The position numbers and the translations under genes were made by a program. Below are positions 7,836 to 17,027 of a stretch of 64,000 bases of DNA, piece by piece. Position 1 is the first letter of the stretch. Each line of letters starts with the position of its first letter. The notes beneath the pieces are model-generated. The model did not search any database. It was not told the DNA's origin and worked only from the letters and a program-made list of their open reading frames with translations. Source of the DNA: Streptomyces sp. NBC_01788 (GTDB lineage Bacteria; Actinomycetota; Actinomycetes; Streptomycetales; Streptomycetaceae); NCBI RefSeq assembly GCF_035917575.1, contig NZ_CP109090.1, positions 4,526,001 through 4,590,000 on the forward strand, given 5' to 3'.

Positions 7836-10800
7836 ATGCAGACGCTAGTCACGGTCGTGCGCGAGGGCGGTGAGCCGCACGACGTCGTGGTCACCACCGA
7901 CGACACGGCAACCGCCGGAGACGTTGCGGAGGCGCTGAGGGCGGCTCTCGAGCACCCGGTGCACCCGCCCGGTGAAAACCGGGGAAACGTCGTGCCGATG
8001 CCCGGCAGATCCTCTGCCTCCCTGCCCGACTACGACGCCGCGGCATCCGGGACGTTGTCGCTGTGGGCGGACGGCGTCCCCTGCGAGCAGGGCGCCCCCG
8101 CGGTCGCCGTGCTGCGCGATGGCATGCGCGTCTCCGTCGACGACTCGATAGGCCCACTTCTGCGCCGGGGCGAGCCGGTTGGTCAGTACGAGCTCAGGGT
8201 TTCAGCCGGCCCCGCGTCGGGCCGCGTGATCCGGCTGGGTGTCGGTGTGGCCACCATCGGATCGGCGCCCACCTGCTCGCTCTCGTTGCCGGATGCCGCT
8301 GTGCCGCCGGTCGCGCTACGGCTCACCATTGATGTGCGCGGCAACGCCACGCTCACCCCTGAAGGCAGCACTGGTGTGCGACTGGACAACGAGTTGGTGG
8401 GGGCCGGGACCACCTGGCCGTTCGGCGGTGTCGTACGCGTCGGCGATTCACTCGTGGTACTCGACAAGATGTCCGAGCCCGACGCACATCTGTCCCCGAT
8501 GAGCGAAGGCGGCCTCGCCTACAACCGTCCCCCGCGCCTTTCTTCACTGCGCCCCCGACGGCGGCTCGTTGTGCCGGTGCCGCCCACGAAGGGAGAGCGG
8601 GCACGCTTCCAGTTCCTCATGGCGTTCATGCCCCTGCTCTTCGGGCTGGGCATGTACTTCGTCACCAAGCAGATCTACATGCTGGCGTTCTGTCTCATGA
8701 GCCCGCTGATGATGGCGGGCCAGTGGCTGAGCGAGAACCGTGAGGGCAAGAAGAAGCACAAGACCTCGCTCAGGCGATACAAGAAGGATCTCGCCGCCCA
8801 TCAGGCCGAACTGGCCGTACTGGGCAAGGAGGAGCAGCGCGCTCGCCGCGAGGACACCCCCGATCCGGCTGAGATCCTGCTCTTCGCCACCGGTCCGCGC
8901 CGCCGCCTCTGGGAGCGCCGGCTCACGGACCAGGACGCGATGCAGCTGAGAGTCGGGGTCGGCAACCTGCCCTCCGACGTCGAACTCGTCCTCGCCAACG
9001 GCATCACGTCGTACGCCGAGGACGCTCCGGAGCCTCCTATCCTGCCGGATGTGCCGGTCACCCTCCCCTTCGCCCGGGTCGGGGTCGTCGGCATCGCGGG
9101 CGACCGGACCCGAGCTCTCGCCACGGCACGGTGGCTCGGCGTACAGGCCGCCGTCCTCCACAGCCCCCGGGACCTCTCGCTCGTGACGCTCGCGGCCGCC
9201 CCGGCCGCAGGAGCCGAGTGGCAGTGGACGCACTGGCTGCCCCACACCAACCCCGATCAGGGACAGGACTGCGTGGCGTTGGTCGGCTTCGACTCGGAGG
9301 GCATCACCCGCCGGGTCAACGAGCTCCTCAACGAACTGGCCCGGCGCAAGGCGGCCCGCGAGCAGAACAACATGACGGGTCAGCTGTACCCGGACCCCAA
9401 CATCCTGCTGGTCCTCGACGGAGCCCGCCTTCTGCGCCGGGTAGCCGGCATGCCCCAACTGCTCACCGAAGGACCGCAGTACGGCATCCTCGCTCTGTGC
9501 ATCGACGAGGACGAGCGCCTGCTGCCCGAGGAGTGCAAGGCTGTCGTGGCCTGGGCACCCGAGGCAGCGCACCACCTGAGGGTGCGCGGGTACGGTCTGG
9601 AGTCCGCCGGGGACGTCCTGGCCGACCAGGTCACTCTGGAGTGGTGCGAACTGCTCGCCCGGTCCCTCGCGCCTGTACGCGATGTCAGCCGTGACGATGC
9701 CGACAGCAGCCTGCCCACCTCCGCCCGCCTGCTGAGTCTGCTGGGGCTGTCCGATCCCACGGGCAGGGATGTGGAGCGGATCTGGAAGGCGGGTGGCTCG
9801 ACCACGGCCGCGCCCATCGGCATCGCGGCAGACGGGCCGTTCGTGCTGGACATCCGGCGAGACGGTCCGCACGCACTTGTCGCGGGTACGACGGGTGCCG
9901 GTAAGTCCGAGCTTTTGCAGACGATCATCGCCTCGCTCGCCGTCGCCAACCGCCCCGACGCCCTGAACTACGTCCTCATCGACTACAAGGGCGGCAGCGC
10001 GTTCATGGACTGCGCCCGCCTGCCGCACACCGTCGGCATGGTCAGCGACCTGGACGCGCACCTGACCGAGCGGGCCCTGGCATCCCTCGCGGCCGAACTG
10101 CACCGCCGGGAAAGGATCCTTTTCGACGCGGCCGCCAAGGACATCGAGGACTACAACGACACGCGCGAGATCCGCCCCGAGCTCGAGCCGATGCCTCGGC
10201 TCGTCCTGGTCATCGACGAGTTCGCCTCGCTCGTCGCCGAACTCCCCGACTTCGTCGCGGGCCTTGTCGACATCGCTCGCCGTGGCCGTTCCCTCGGTGT
10301 GCACCTGATCCTGGCCACACAGCGGCCGGCGGGCGTGGTCAGCGCGGACATCCGCGCCAACACCAACCTGCGGATCGCGCTACGGGTGACGGACGCGTCG
10401 GAGTCCATGGACGTCATCGACGCCCCCGACTCGGGCGCCATCGCGAAGTCCAGCCCCGGACGCATGTACGTCCGCTCCGGTGCTCAGTCCCTGGTCGGCG
10501 TGCAGTCGGCGCGTATCGGTGGCCGCCGCCCCGCCACGGGCCGTACCGGCCCCAAGGCGACGCTGCTCCACCTGCCCTGGAACGCCTACGGCCGCCCGCT
10601 GCCGAAGCCGGCGGAGTCCGAAACCGACGGCACCATGGTCACGGACTTGGCGGTCCTCGTCGACGCCGTGGCTGACGGCGCGCTGCGGATGGGCGTCGGA
10701 AAGCAGCGCAGCCCGTGGCTGGAGCCGCTGGCGCAGAAGGTGACGCTGGACGAACTGGCCACCTACGGGGGTCATTCGGCTCAGAAGGAACGCGGCGAGG

Positions 10801-12320
10801 ACGTGCCGCCCATTCCCTTCGGCCTGATCGACCTCCCGACCCAGCAGAGCCGCAGGCCCATGGTCCTCGACCTCGTGCACGGCGAGCACACGATGCTGGT
10901 GGGCGGCGCACGCTGTGGGCGCTCGACAGCCCTACGCACGCTGGCCGGCTCCCTGGCCAGCACCACCTCCCCGTACGACGTGCACGTCTACGGCATCGAC
11001 TGCGGTTCCAACGCGCTGCTGCCCTTGATGCGACTGCCGCACGTCGGAGCCGTGGTCAGCCGCGACGAGCCCGACCGGGTGCGACGCCTGGTCGACCGGC
11101 TGCTGGCCGAGATCACGAGGCGTCAGCAACTGCTGGCCATGGAAGGCGCCTCCAGCGCCGCGGAACAGCGCGCGGCCGCGGCGCCCGAGGACCGGCTCCC
11201 GTGGATGGTGCTGCTCCTCGACAGCTGGGAAGGCTTCACCTCCACCTTCGAGAGCTTCAACTACGGTCAGCTGATCGAGCTGATGCAGAGGATCTTCCGT
11301 GAAGGCTCCGCGGTGGGCCTGAAAGTGGTCATGACGGCCGACCGCAGCGGCCTGAGCGGTCATGTCTCCTCCGCCTTCGCCGAGCGGCTCGTTCTTCGTT
11401 TCGCCGACCCGAACGACTACTCCACGGCGGGCCTCCAGGCTCGCGAAGTGCCCAAGAACATGCCGCCGGGCCGAGCCTTGCGCATCACCGACGTCGGTGT
11501 CGACGAGACCCAGATCGCCCTACTGGACGACGACCCGTCGGGCCAGGCCCAGGTCCGTGCGTTGCGAGCCATCGCGGAGGAGGCCGCGTCACGCCACGGC
11601 CGCTTGCCCGCAGGGCGCCGCCCCATGCGGGTGGACGCACTGCCTTCCCGGATCACGGCCTCCGAGGCGCTGGCCTTGGACCCCGACTTCGCACCTTCGT
11701 CGCCACTGTGGGCACTGCTGGGTGTCGGCGGTGACGAACTGCACCCGGTCGGTGTCGACTTGGAGGAGAACGGTCCGGGCTTCGTCATCGCAGGCCCGCC
11801 GAAGTCCGGCCGATCGACCCTGCTGACGGCGGCGACCCAGTCACTCCTGGCGGCCGGTACCCCCGTGGTCGTCGTCACGCCGCGCCGTTCGCCGCTGCGT
11901 GATCTGGAGGGGCAAGCCGGTGTCCTGGGATTCCTCAACGCCGACAGCCGAGAGGAAGACCTCGAGGAACTGGTCGAGAACCTCGAGGGAGGCCCGTACG
12001 CCGTCGTCGTCGACGACGCGGAACTCGTCTACGACACTCGGCTCGACGAGGCCCTGGAGAGCGTGATCCGCAAGGGCGGGGACGGAGGCATCGGGCTCAT
12101 CGCCGCCGGGATGACGGACAGCCTTTCGGGTCAGTACCGCGGCTTCGTCACAGAGGCCCGCAAGTCCCGGAACGGCTTGCTGCTCACCCCGCAAAGCCCC
12201 TCGGACGGAGAACTGTTCGGCATCCGGCTGCCGGCGAACAGCGGCGGCGGACCGGCCGGCAGCGGGCTGTTCGTGTCGGGAGGCTCGTTCATGCCCGTCC
12301 AGGCCGTCATGAACGACTGA
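7836..12320 (+). CDS. FHA-domain FtsK/SpoIIIE ATPase, type VII secretion EssC/EccC-like
   Basis: This 1,494-residue protein has the architecture of the EssC/EccC motor of type VII secretion. Residues 1-220 form an N-terminal part with FHA-like beta segments (GRVIRLGVGVATIGSAPTCS, then VRVGDSLVVLD). Two transmembrane helices lie at about 258-292. Three tandem FtsK/SpoIIIE ATPase modules follow. Module 1 has an intact Walker A, GTTGAGKSELL (about 684-694), and Walker B, LVLVIDEFASL (about 789-799). Modules 2 and 3 have degenerate loops, GGARCGRST (about 1022) and GPPKSGRST (about 1318), lacking the usual lysine. The ATG at 7836 is chosen because GGGAGGA lies 8 nt upstream and the preceding in-frame residues are low complexity. 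A strong terminator follows. Downstream WXG-type genes support a secretion role, but EccB, EccD and EccE homologues are absent from the window. Confidence 0.92.
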   Translation: MQTLVTVVREGGEPHDVVVTTDDTATAGDVAEALRAALEHPVHPPGENRGNVVPMPGRSSASLPDYDAAASGTLSLWADGVPCEQGAPAVAVLRDGMRVSVDDSIGPLLRRGEPVGQYELRVSAGPASGRVIRLGVGVATIGSAPTCSLSLPDAAVPPVALRLTIDVRGNATLTPEGSTGVRLDNELVGAGTTWPFGGVVRVGDSLVVLDKMSEPDAHLSPMSEGGLAYNRPPRLSSLRPRRRLVVPVPPTKGERARFQFLMAFMPLLFGLGMYFVTKQIYMLAFCLMSPLMMAGQWLSENREGKKKHKTSLRRYKKDLAAHQAELAVLGKEEQRARREDTPDPAEILLFATGPRRRLWERRLTDQDAMQLRVGVGNLPSDVELVLANGITSYAEDAPEPPILPDVPVTLPFARVGVVGIAGDRTRALATARWLGVQAAVLHSPRDLSLVTLAAAPAAGAEWQWTHWLPHTNPDQGQDCVALVGFDSEGITRRVNELLNELARRKAAREQNNMTGQLYPDPNILLVLDGARLLRRVAGMPQLLTEGPQYGILALCIDEDERLLPEECKAVVAWAPEAAHHLRVRGYGLESAGDVLADQVTLEWCELLARSLAPVRDVSRDDADSSLPTSARLLSLLGLSDPTGRDVERIWKAGGSTTAAPIGIAADGPFVLDIRRDGPHALVAGTTGAGKSELLQTIIASLAVANRPDALNYVLIDYKGGSAFMDCARLPHTVGMVSDLDAHLTERALASLAAELHRRERILFDAAAKDIEDYNDTREIRPELEPMPRLVLVIDEFASLVAELPDFVAGLVDIARRGRSLGVHLILATQRPAGVVSADIRANTNLRIALRVTDASESMDVIDAPDSGAIAKSSPGRMYVRSGAQSLVGVQSARIGGRRPATGRTGPKATLLHLPWNAYGRPLPKPAESETDGTMVTDLAVLVDAVADGALRMGVGKQRSPWLEPLAQKVTLDELATYGGHSAQKERGEDVPPIPFGLIDLPTQQSRRPMVLDLVHGEHTMLVGGARCGRSTALRTLAGSLASTTSPYDVHVYGIDCGSNALLPLMRLPHVGAVVSRDEPDRVRRLVDRLLAEITRRQQLLAMEGASSAAEQRAAAAPEDRLPWMVLLLDSWEGFTSTFESFNYGQLIELMQRIFREGSAVGLKVVMTADRSGLSGHVSSAFAERLVLRFADPNDYSTAGLQAREVPKNMPPGRALRITDVGVDETQIALLDDDPSGQAQVRALRAIAEEAASRHGRLPAGRRPMRVDALPSRITASEALALDPDFAPSSPLWALLGVGGDELHPVGVDLEENGPGFVIAGPPKSGRSTLLTAATQSLLAAGTPVVVVTPRRSPLRDLEGQAGVLGFLNADSREEDLEELVENLEGGPYAVVVDDAELVYDTRLDEALESVIRKGGDGGIGLIAAGMTDSLSGQYRGFVTEARKSRNGLLLTPQSPSDGELFGIRLPANSGGGPAGSGLFVSGGSFMPVQAVMND

Positions 12321-12339
12321 CGACACGGCGGCGCAGCAG

Positions 12340-12371
12340 CCGGGACTCCGTCCGAGCCGACGGAGTCCCGG
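12340..12371 (+). terminator. Strong hairpin terminator after the FHA/FtsK gene
   Basis: CCGGGACTCCGTC (12340-12352) and GACGGAGTCCCGG (12359-12371) form a perfect 13-bp stem with a 6-nt loop, 20 bp after the stop codon. It isolates the ATPase transcript from the next operon. No T run follows, as is usual in Streptomyces. Confidence 0.85.
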
Positions 12372-12452
12372 CCACCCCTCGGCGGCGGCCGGGAATTGCG
12401 GGGAAGTTGCCAAGCGTTAGTGCGCCTCATGCTTCGATCGGCGTACAACTCG

Positions 12453-12458
12453 TACGAT
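12453..12458 (+). promoter_or_regulatory. Candidate -10 element for leaderless SseB-like gene
   Basis: TACGAT ends exactly 6 nt before the ATG at 12465, and no ribosome-binding site is present. The transcript would start at the initiation codon. Confidence 0.45.
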
Positions 12459-12464
12459 GGCCTG

Positions 12465-12794
12465 ATGGATTCGACGCAGCCGCCCCAAGAAACTCCAGAT
12501 GTTCTGGTGCTGCCCACGATGACGGATCTGCCGCGAGACGAAGACGGTGCACCGCTCCTTGAAGGCACGGTCGATGTGATGCTCATTCCTCTGCGGACGG
12601 AGTCGGGCGGGGAGCAGCTCGTCGCCCTCGCCTTCTCCACCGTGGCACGCTTGGTCGACGCGCTGGGCGAGGAACAGCCGTGGGTCGCCCTCCCGGCCGA
12701 CAAGATGGAGGCGGTACTGCAAGGGTCGGGCGCCGGAGCCATTCTCATGGACCCGCGACTTCCCGGCAGTGCGGGGAATCCGACAGATGGTTGA
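12465..12794 (+). CDS. SseB-like small protein (SAV_915-type)
   Basis: This 109-residue protein has the SseB N-terminal-like fold pattern: DVLVLPTMTDLPRDEDG, then VDVMLIPLRTESGGEQLVALAFSTVARLVDALGEEQPWVALP. Streptomyces encode many such proteins next to WXG or type VII genes; their molecular function is unknown. An earlier in-frame ATG at 12429 exists, but the one at 12465 fits the family N-terminus and lies 6 nt after a TACGAT box. The stop codon overlaps the next start by 8 nt (ATGGTTGA), so the two are probably translationally coupled. Confidence 0.75.
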   Translation: MDSTQPPQETPDVLVLPTMTDLPRDEDGAPLLEGTVDVMLIPLRTESGGEQLVALAFSTVARLVDALGEEQPWVALPADKMEAVLQGSGAGAILMDPRLPGSAGNPTDG

Positions 12795-14247
12795 TCCGAA
12801 CTTCTCGGGAATCAATCCCGAAAACCTCCTGAAAACCATCAACAACCTCGTGTCGGGCAGTAAGACCCTTCACTCGGGCAAGGGCGCGTACTTCGGTCGA
12901 TTCCAGAGATTCGGACTCGATACCGGCAGTCTGACTCAGATCGATCGGATCGCCTCCTGGGTCGACGACGAACTGCCCATGCTCCGCCGCCGCCAAGCAC
13001 TGGCGGACGCCATGGAGTTCAAGGGAGTGGGGCCCAGGCCGACCATGGTCCAACTGCGCGAGCCGGTCTGGACGGTGCAGCAGGCGCGGACGGAGGGCGC
13101 GGATCTGGCCAAGGAAGCCGACGCGCTCGCGGGGATGTCACCCGAGGAGGCCGGCCCGGAATTCCACCGCATCGCCGAGGAACTGGCGAAGCACAAGGGT
13201 GATCCGGACTTCGCCTCGGCGTTCTACGCCAAGATGGACCCGAACCTCGTCAAGAACCTTCCCATGGCCATCGCCCTGTCCAACGCGCCGACGGCCGAGG
13301 AGGACGCCAAGACGTTCGGTGCCGCGTTCACGGCAGCGGCGAACGCCCCCAGCCCGGCACCCGGATTCAACAAGGTGCTGGATCTCTTCCACGGTGACAT
13401 CCCCGAGGACGAGCCGGGGGCGGTTTTCAACCGGGCGCTGATGCAGGGTGACGACCCCGATCTGTGGGACACCGCGTGGAAGCACCTGACGAAGGCGGTC
13501 ACGGACCTGGGCGACCCCAAGGCGACGTGGACAGTGCACGCGGGGCTCGTGGCCGCCGTCATTGGCGTCCAGTCCAACCTGGCGGACAAGTTCTGGGACG
13601 AGGCGGAAGAGTTCTCGAAGGCGGCCAAGGCGGCCTATGAGAAACGAATCAACGCCATGACGCCCGCCGAGCGCGCAAGGTTCAGGAAGGAGACGAGCTT
13701 CAACGCGAAGGCCTCCAAGACAGCCTCCCGTGAGGCCGAGCGTGTCTTCTCCAAATACGGTATGGGATCGCTGTCCAGGCTCATGGAGGCCTCGGTCGGG
13801 GACGGAGTCCGCTGGTGCGCTGACAAGATCCCGTTCATCAGGGCGGCGCCTGCCGGCGCCAACGCCGGATGGCTCGGAAAGATGTTCAGAGCGGGCGGGC
13901 GGGTTCCCTTGGTGGGCACACTGCTGACGGTCGGCGGTATCGCATACGACATCGAGGTCAACCACTCGGACCCGGATGTGGCCGTCGTTTCGAACGTCGC
14001 CTCTCTCGGAGCCGGAATGGCCGGTACCTGGGCCGGCGTGGCTGCTGTGGCGGCTTGCGGGGGACCGGTCGGCTGGGGCGTGGCAGCAGGCATCGTGGTC
14101 GGTGCCGGGCTTGGTTACGCTGCCTACTACGCCCTGAACACCGATACCGGTAAGAAGGCCGTGCACGCCGTCAGTCATGCGGCCTCGGAGGTCGGCAAGG
14201 GGATAGGCCACGCGGCCAAGAAGCTCGGTGGCTGGCTAGGGCTTTGA
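12787..14247 (+). CDS. Large putative type VII secretion substrate, intact
   Basis: This 486-residue protein has no recognised enzymatic domain. Its N-terminal helical region (about residues 1-110) includes DRIASWVDDELPMLRRRQALA. It then carries the segment RIAEELAKHKGDPDFASAFY (about 127-146), a motif shared with the large minus-strand protein at 19223-21273 (AIAQSLQDHKDDPEYLKAF). The last 120 residues contain glycine/alanine-rich hydrophobic stretches (VPLVGTLLTVGGIAYDI, then GAGMAGTWAGVAAVAACGG and WGVAAGIVVGAGLGYAAYYA) that could enter a membrane. This organisation resembles actinobacterial type VII toxins or channel-like effectors, but the function is inference. It overlaps the SseB-like gene upstream and is followed by a small membrane-protein gene and a WXG-type gene in one operon. 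Confidence 0.75.
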   Translation: MVDPNFSGINPENLLKTINNLVSGSKTLHSGKGAYFGRFQRFGLDTGSLTQIDRIASWVDDELPMLRRRQALADAMEFKGVGPRPTMVQLREPVWTVQQARTEGADLAKEADALAGMSPEEAGPEFHRIAEELAKHKGDPDFASAFYAKMDPNLVKNLPMAIALSNAPTAEEDAKTFGAAFTAAANAPSPAPGFNKVLDLFHGDIPEDEPGAVFNRALMQGDDPDLWDTAWKHLTKAVTDLGDPKATWTVHAGLVAAVIGVQSNLADKFWDEAEEFSKAAKAAYEKRINAMTPAERARFRKETSFNAKASKTASREAERVFSKYGMGSLSRLMEASVGDGVRWCADKIPFIRAAPAGANAGWLGKMFRAGGRVPLVGTLLTVGGIAYDIEVNHSDPDVAVVSNVASLGAGMAGTWAGVAAVAACGGPVGWGVAAGIVVGAGLGYAAYYALNTDTGKKAVHAVSHAASEVGKGIGHAAKKLGGWLGL

Positions 14248-14264
14248 GACGGAGAATCGTTCTC

Positions 14265-14849
14265 GTGGGAAAAAAGAAGCGGTCGCGGGACGAGTGGACA
14301 CCGCCACCGAAATCTGCCGAACGGCTGGCCGCGGAGGCCGAGTTGCGCAAACTGCGCGCGGGTGAGCGGCAGACGCCACTGCCGCAGCGACGGCTTGTCG
14401 CGGCCATCTTCCTCATGGCCGTTGCGGCCTTCGGAGCCTTCCTGGTGCTCTGGCTTCCCTCGCACTCGCTCGTGGACGACCTGCGTTCCCGAGGAGTGTC
14501 CGTCGCCGCCGACATCGTGGCCTCGCCGCGGGACAAGTTCGGCAGTCCAGGCAATATCAGGATCCGATTCGACGATCCCGAGCGCGGGGCGCAGGAGACG
14601 GCTCTCAGTGACTGGGGAGGAAGGCGTCCTGCTGGTCTCGTCGAGGGTTCCTCCGTGTCGGTGACCTATGACCCACGGGACCCGAGCAGGGTGCTGACGA
14701 CAAAGTGGGTGCAGAGCCCGCCGGCCATGACGCTGCCCATGCTGGTGTCGCTGGTGCTGGCGCCGGTCTTGCTGGCAGGTGCGATCTTCCTTGCGGTACG
14801 GCGTCACACGGTGCTGAAGGCATCAAAGGCTGAAAGGTCACACGGATGA
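14265..14849 (+). CDS. Two-helix membrane protein (DUF3592-like)
   Basis: This 194-residue protein has a basic cytoplasmic N-terminus, a transmembrane helix at about 40-62 (LVAAIFLMAVAAFGAFLVLWL), an extracytoplasmic beta-rich domain, and a second helix near 155-180 (LPMLVSLVLAPVLLAGAIFLAV). The segment SVSVTYDPRDPSRV resembles the DUF3592 pattern of a conserved Y-D-P near the second helix. I chose the GTG at 14265 because GGAG lies 10 nt upstream; a TTG at 14244 is also possible. It lies 17 bp after a putative secreted substrate and overlaps the WXG gene by 4 nt. It could be a membrane immunity or accessory protein, which is inference. Confidence 0.7.
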   Translation: MGKKKRSRDEWTPPPKSAERLAAEAELRKLRAGERQTPLPQRRLVAAIFLMAVAAFGAFLVLWLPSHSLVDDLRSRGVSVAADIVASPRDKFGSPGNIRIRFDDPERGAQETALSDWGGRRPAGLVEGSSVSVTYDPRDPSRVLTTKWVQSPPAMTLPMLVSLVLAPVLLAGAIFLAVRRHTVLKASKAERSHG

Positions 14850-15148
14850 CGGATTCCGAACCTCAAGTCGCGAACCCCAGAAAAGCGGACCTGGAGAAGT
14901 TGCGCCGCGACCTCGCGAGAGACGTCGAGTCCTTCACGAAGGCGCTGCAGGGGCCGACGCGGGACATCGGCGGCGACAAGGTCTGGGTCGGAAAGAACGC
15001 TCGCGCCTGGCATCGCGAACTGGAAGGCCGCCACAAGAAGCTGGGTGAAGAGGTCGGCAAGCTGCTCCCGCTTGTCGACGCTGCCATCCGTAATGAGCCC
15101 GACAAGGTCCCAGCGGCCGAGGCCCGGCTGTACCAGAAGGGCGTCTGA
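14846..15148 (+). CDS. WXG-type small protein
   Basis: This 100-residue helical protein has the WXG turn as KVWVGKNARAWHREL (about residues 46-60), between two predicted amphipathic helices. That is the helix-turn-helix hairpin of WXG100/ESAT-6-like type VII substrates or chaperones. The start overlaps the upstream stop as ATGA. The signature W-[V/I]-G-K-x-A-x-x-W recurs in the minus-strand gene at 17796-18071, so the two form a subfamily distinct from the 15253-15513 protein. It lies at the end of the plus-strand operon before a strong terminator. Confidence 0.8.
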   Translation: MTDSEPQVANPRKADLEKLRRDLARDVESFTKALQGPTRDIGGDKVWVGKNARAWHRELEGRHKKLGEEVGKLLPLVDAAIRNEPDKVPAAEARLYQKGV

Positions 15149-15174
15149 GCCTCCGGAGCGCGTACACGCACCAC

Positions 15175-15219
15175 CAGTGCCCGGACCCCAGGCTGGGACG
15201 GCCTGGGGTCCGGGCACTG
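15175..15219. terminator. Perfect 19-bp bidirectional terminator
   Basis: CAGTGCCCGGACCCCAGGC (15175-15193) is followed by a 7-nt loop and its exact reverse complement (15201-15219). It separates the convergent WXG-type genes and is one of the strongest hairpins in the window. Confidence 0.9.
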
Positions 15220-15252
15220 ACAGAAAGCGGCACGAGCAAGGGCCGCCTGGGA

Positions 15253-15513
15253 TCAGGTGGCGCGCTCGATGTTGTCGGCGCTCGTGTTGGCCGACTTGCT
15301 GGCGTCGTGCAGGGTGTCGACCCACTTCGAGAACGTCGGCTTGACTTCGTGCCAGTCCTGGCGGAACCGGTCGGCCTTAGGGCCCTTCCAGTAGCTCTCG
15401 CTGCTGCCCGTCGCCGAGTCCAGCTCCTTGATAAGCACCTGCAGATCGTGAGACTTGCGGGCGTAGAGCTTGGAGAGCTCCCGAAGCCGATGGAGATCTG
15501 CACCGCGATCCAT
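15253..15513 (-). CDS. WXG100-family protein
   Basis: This 86-residue protein has the central motif YWKGPKADRFRQDW between two helices, the typical W-x-G hairpin of ESAT-6-like proteins. The C-terminal part (TLHDASKSANTSADNIERAT) matches the pattern in WXG100 proteins where the second helix ends with N-A-x-x-I-E. The ATG at 15513 has GGGGAGG 7 nt upstream, which decides it over an upstream alternative. It is transcribed toward the terminator at 15175-15219. It could be a substrate of the FHA/FtsK motor at 7836-12320. Confidence 0.88.
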   Translation of the reverse strand: MDRGADLHRLRELSKLYARKSHDLQVLIKELDSATGSSESYWKGPKADRFRQDWHEVKPTFSKWVDTLHDASKSANTSADNIERAT

Positions 15514-15718
15514 AGCGATCCTCCCCGTTGGTTCAAAGGCAAGCGGACTGTCCGTTTGCAACAGTGGACGCTACCTCACCATCCGTGGTCCTCGTCCAGC
15601 ACTGCGGGGGATGGGGCCTTCCGGTGAACGAACGGTGATGGTCCGGCCCATGGGGCCGGGCAGGACAAGTGAGGCGGCGTCAGTACGCTGGTGGCATCGG
15701 CCAGCGGGGGAGGCTGCT

Positions 15719-15925
15719 ATGGCAAATCCTGATATTCAGGAACTCAACCGTCGCGCCGCCCAGTTGAGGTCGTTGGCCGACCACATCGACTCGCTCGTCG
15801 ACACTGCCAAGAAGCACGCGACCGTGGGACCAGTGCGGCTGGGACGGCGAGCACGACGACGAGCGCGTAGCGATGATCCGCGCCCAGCCGTCTGGGACAG
15901 CGGTCCACTCGGCTACTGGGGCTGA
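15719..15925 (+). pseudogene. Frameshifted WXG-like gene remnant
   Basis: The reading frame from the ATG at 15719 (GGGGGAGG upstream) begins as a normal WXG-type first helix (IQELNRRAAQLRSLADHIDSL, then VDTAKKHATVGPV). It then turns into an arginine-rich string to a stop at 15925. Shifting frame at about 15837 reads GPVGWDGEHDDER, which restores a W-x-G turn. I infer a 1-nt indel. Both the mutated frame and the repaired frame end early, so this is probably a broken WXG100 gene. A sequencing error is an alternative. Confidence 0.45.
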
Positions 15926-16224
15926 GAGCAGCCGGACGAGCCCATCATGCCGGATCAGGTGGGCCCGGGCAGTCCACTCGTCCTGGTGAAATCGAATTCT
16001 TCCGAGGTCTGGGACGAGATCACGAACCTGCTACCGGACAGGAACGAGTGTCTGATCGATAGCGAGTGACGGTGCGCCACAGAGCCGGGAAGCACTGAAG
16101 GACCGATCAACACGATGACCACCTCCTCGCGTCGCTGGTACTGGAGTGGCCGCGGGTGGGCCTCATGCGCTTGTCATGACGCGGCTCAGAAAATCGACGT
16201 GAAACAGTCAGGTGCACGCGCTGC
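15926..16224. other. Intergenic stretch with no convincing gene
   Basis: A 40-codon frame (15947-16069, starting MPDQVGPGSPLVLVKSNSSE) has no upstream ribosome-binding site and no recognised family. It may be the decayed tail of the preceding remnant. Nothing else is evident. Confidence 0.4.
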
Positions 16225-16917
16225 TTACTTGTCGCCCACCAGGGCGAAGGCGAAGGCCAGCCGACGGTCCACCCAGTCCTTCCGTACCCGGACTTCCGTG
16301 CTGCCCTCCGAGATCATTACGACCTCGTCACCGGCCCGCCACTCCAAGGAGCGGCCCTTACTCGGTGTGTCACCATCGCCGGGATTCAACAGGTCATCGA
16401 CGAGGCCGTTGACGAAGCGTCCCGCCGCCCGCCCGGCGATGTCCTTCGCGCCGCCACTGGCCCACTCGTTGCGTCCGACGATCTCCGGGTGTCCTGGCTG
16501 GTCGATACGCCAGGTGTGCTTGAAGGGTCGCTTCGGAGGGATCCGCCGGAGGGTGCCGATTGCCTGCCCTTGTGCGTCTCGGACGACGTAGTGCCGCTCG
16601 CCGTTCACCTCCTGCGGCTCCTCGACGAAGCAGAGAAGACGCTGCACGTCGGGATCTTCGTACAGCGTGAAGTCCGGACGTGACGGAAGATGCGGTAGGG
16701 ATGACGATCCCAAAAACGCGCATGGTGCCAGAACCGGCAGATGCTTGGAGCCCATGGGCACACGAACGGCGGGCTTGCCCGACACCGCCCGGGACCGCTT
16801 GGGTGACAGGGGGCGTTCCACCGACCCCACGACGAAACTCCAGACGCTCTGCCACGCGACAGGCTCCACCGGTGGCTCTTCCGCTGCCTTCGCCTTGCTG
16901 CCCCTGCCGAACGCCAC
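16225..16917 (-). CDS. LURP-one/tubby-like domain protein
   Basis: This protein is 230 residues long if started at the GTG at 16917, which has GGAGG 5 nt upstream; a longer start at 16959 is less well supported. The C-terminal two thirds reads FTLYEDPDVQRLLCFVEE, then RHYVVRDAQGQAIGTLRRIP and HTWRIDQPGHPEIVGRNEW. This strand pattern (oxidised-looking 'DPDG', 'VRDA-G-IG', 'W-x-I') is characteristic of the LURP-one-related/phospholipid-scramblase (tubby-like) fold. The family has no established bacterial function, though members occur beside type VII genes in Streptomyces. The N-terminal 60 residues are poorly conserved-looking. It lies between two WXG-type genes. Confidence 0.55.
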   Translation of the reverse strand: MAFGRGSKAKAAEEPPVEPVAWQSVWSFVVGSVERPLSPKRSRAVSGKPAVRVPMGSKHLPVLAPCAFLGSSSLPHLPSRPDFTLYEDPDVQRLLCFVEEPQEVNGERHYVVRDAQGQAIGTLRRIPPKRPFKHTWRIDQPGHPEIVGRNEWASGGAKDIAGRAAGRFVNGLVDDLLNPGDGDTPSKGRSLEWRAGDEVVMISEGSTEVRVRKDWVDRRLAFAFALVGDK

Positions 16918-17027
16918 GTGTGCCTCCAGGCCGTTCCCGTTGAAGTGCCCGCTTGACACTACCTTTAACGTTCAACAGGCCTGTGATGAGCAGCAGATTA
17001 GCCACCGAGTCTTTCCCATCCTCACTC

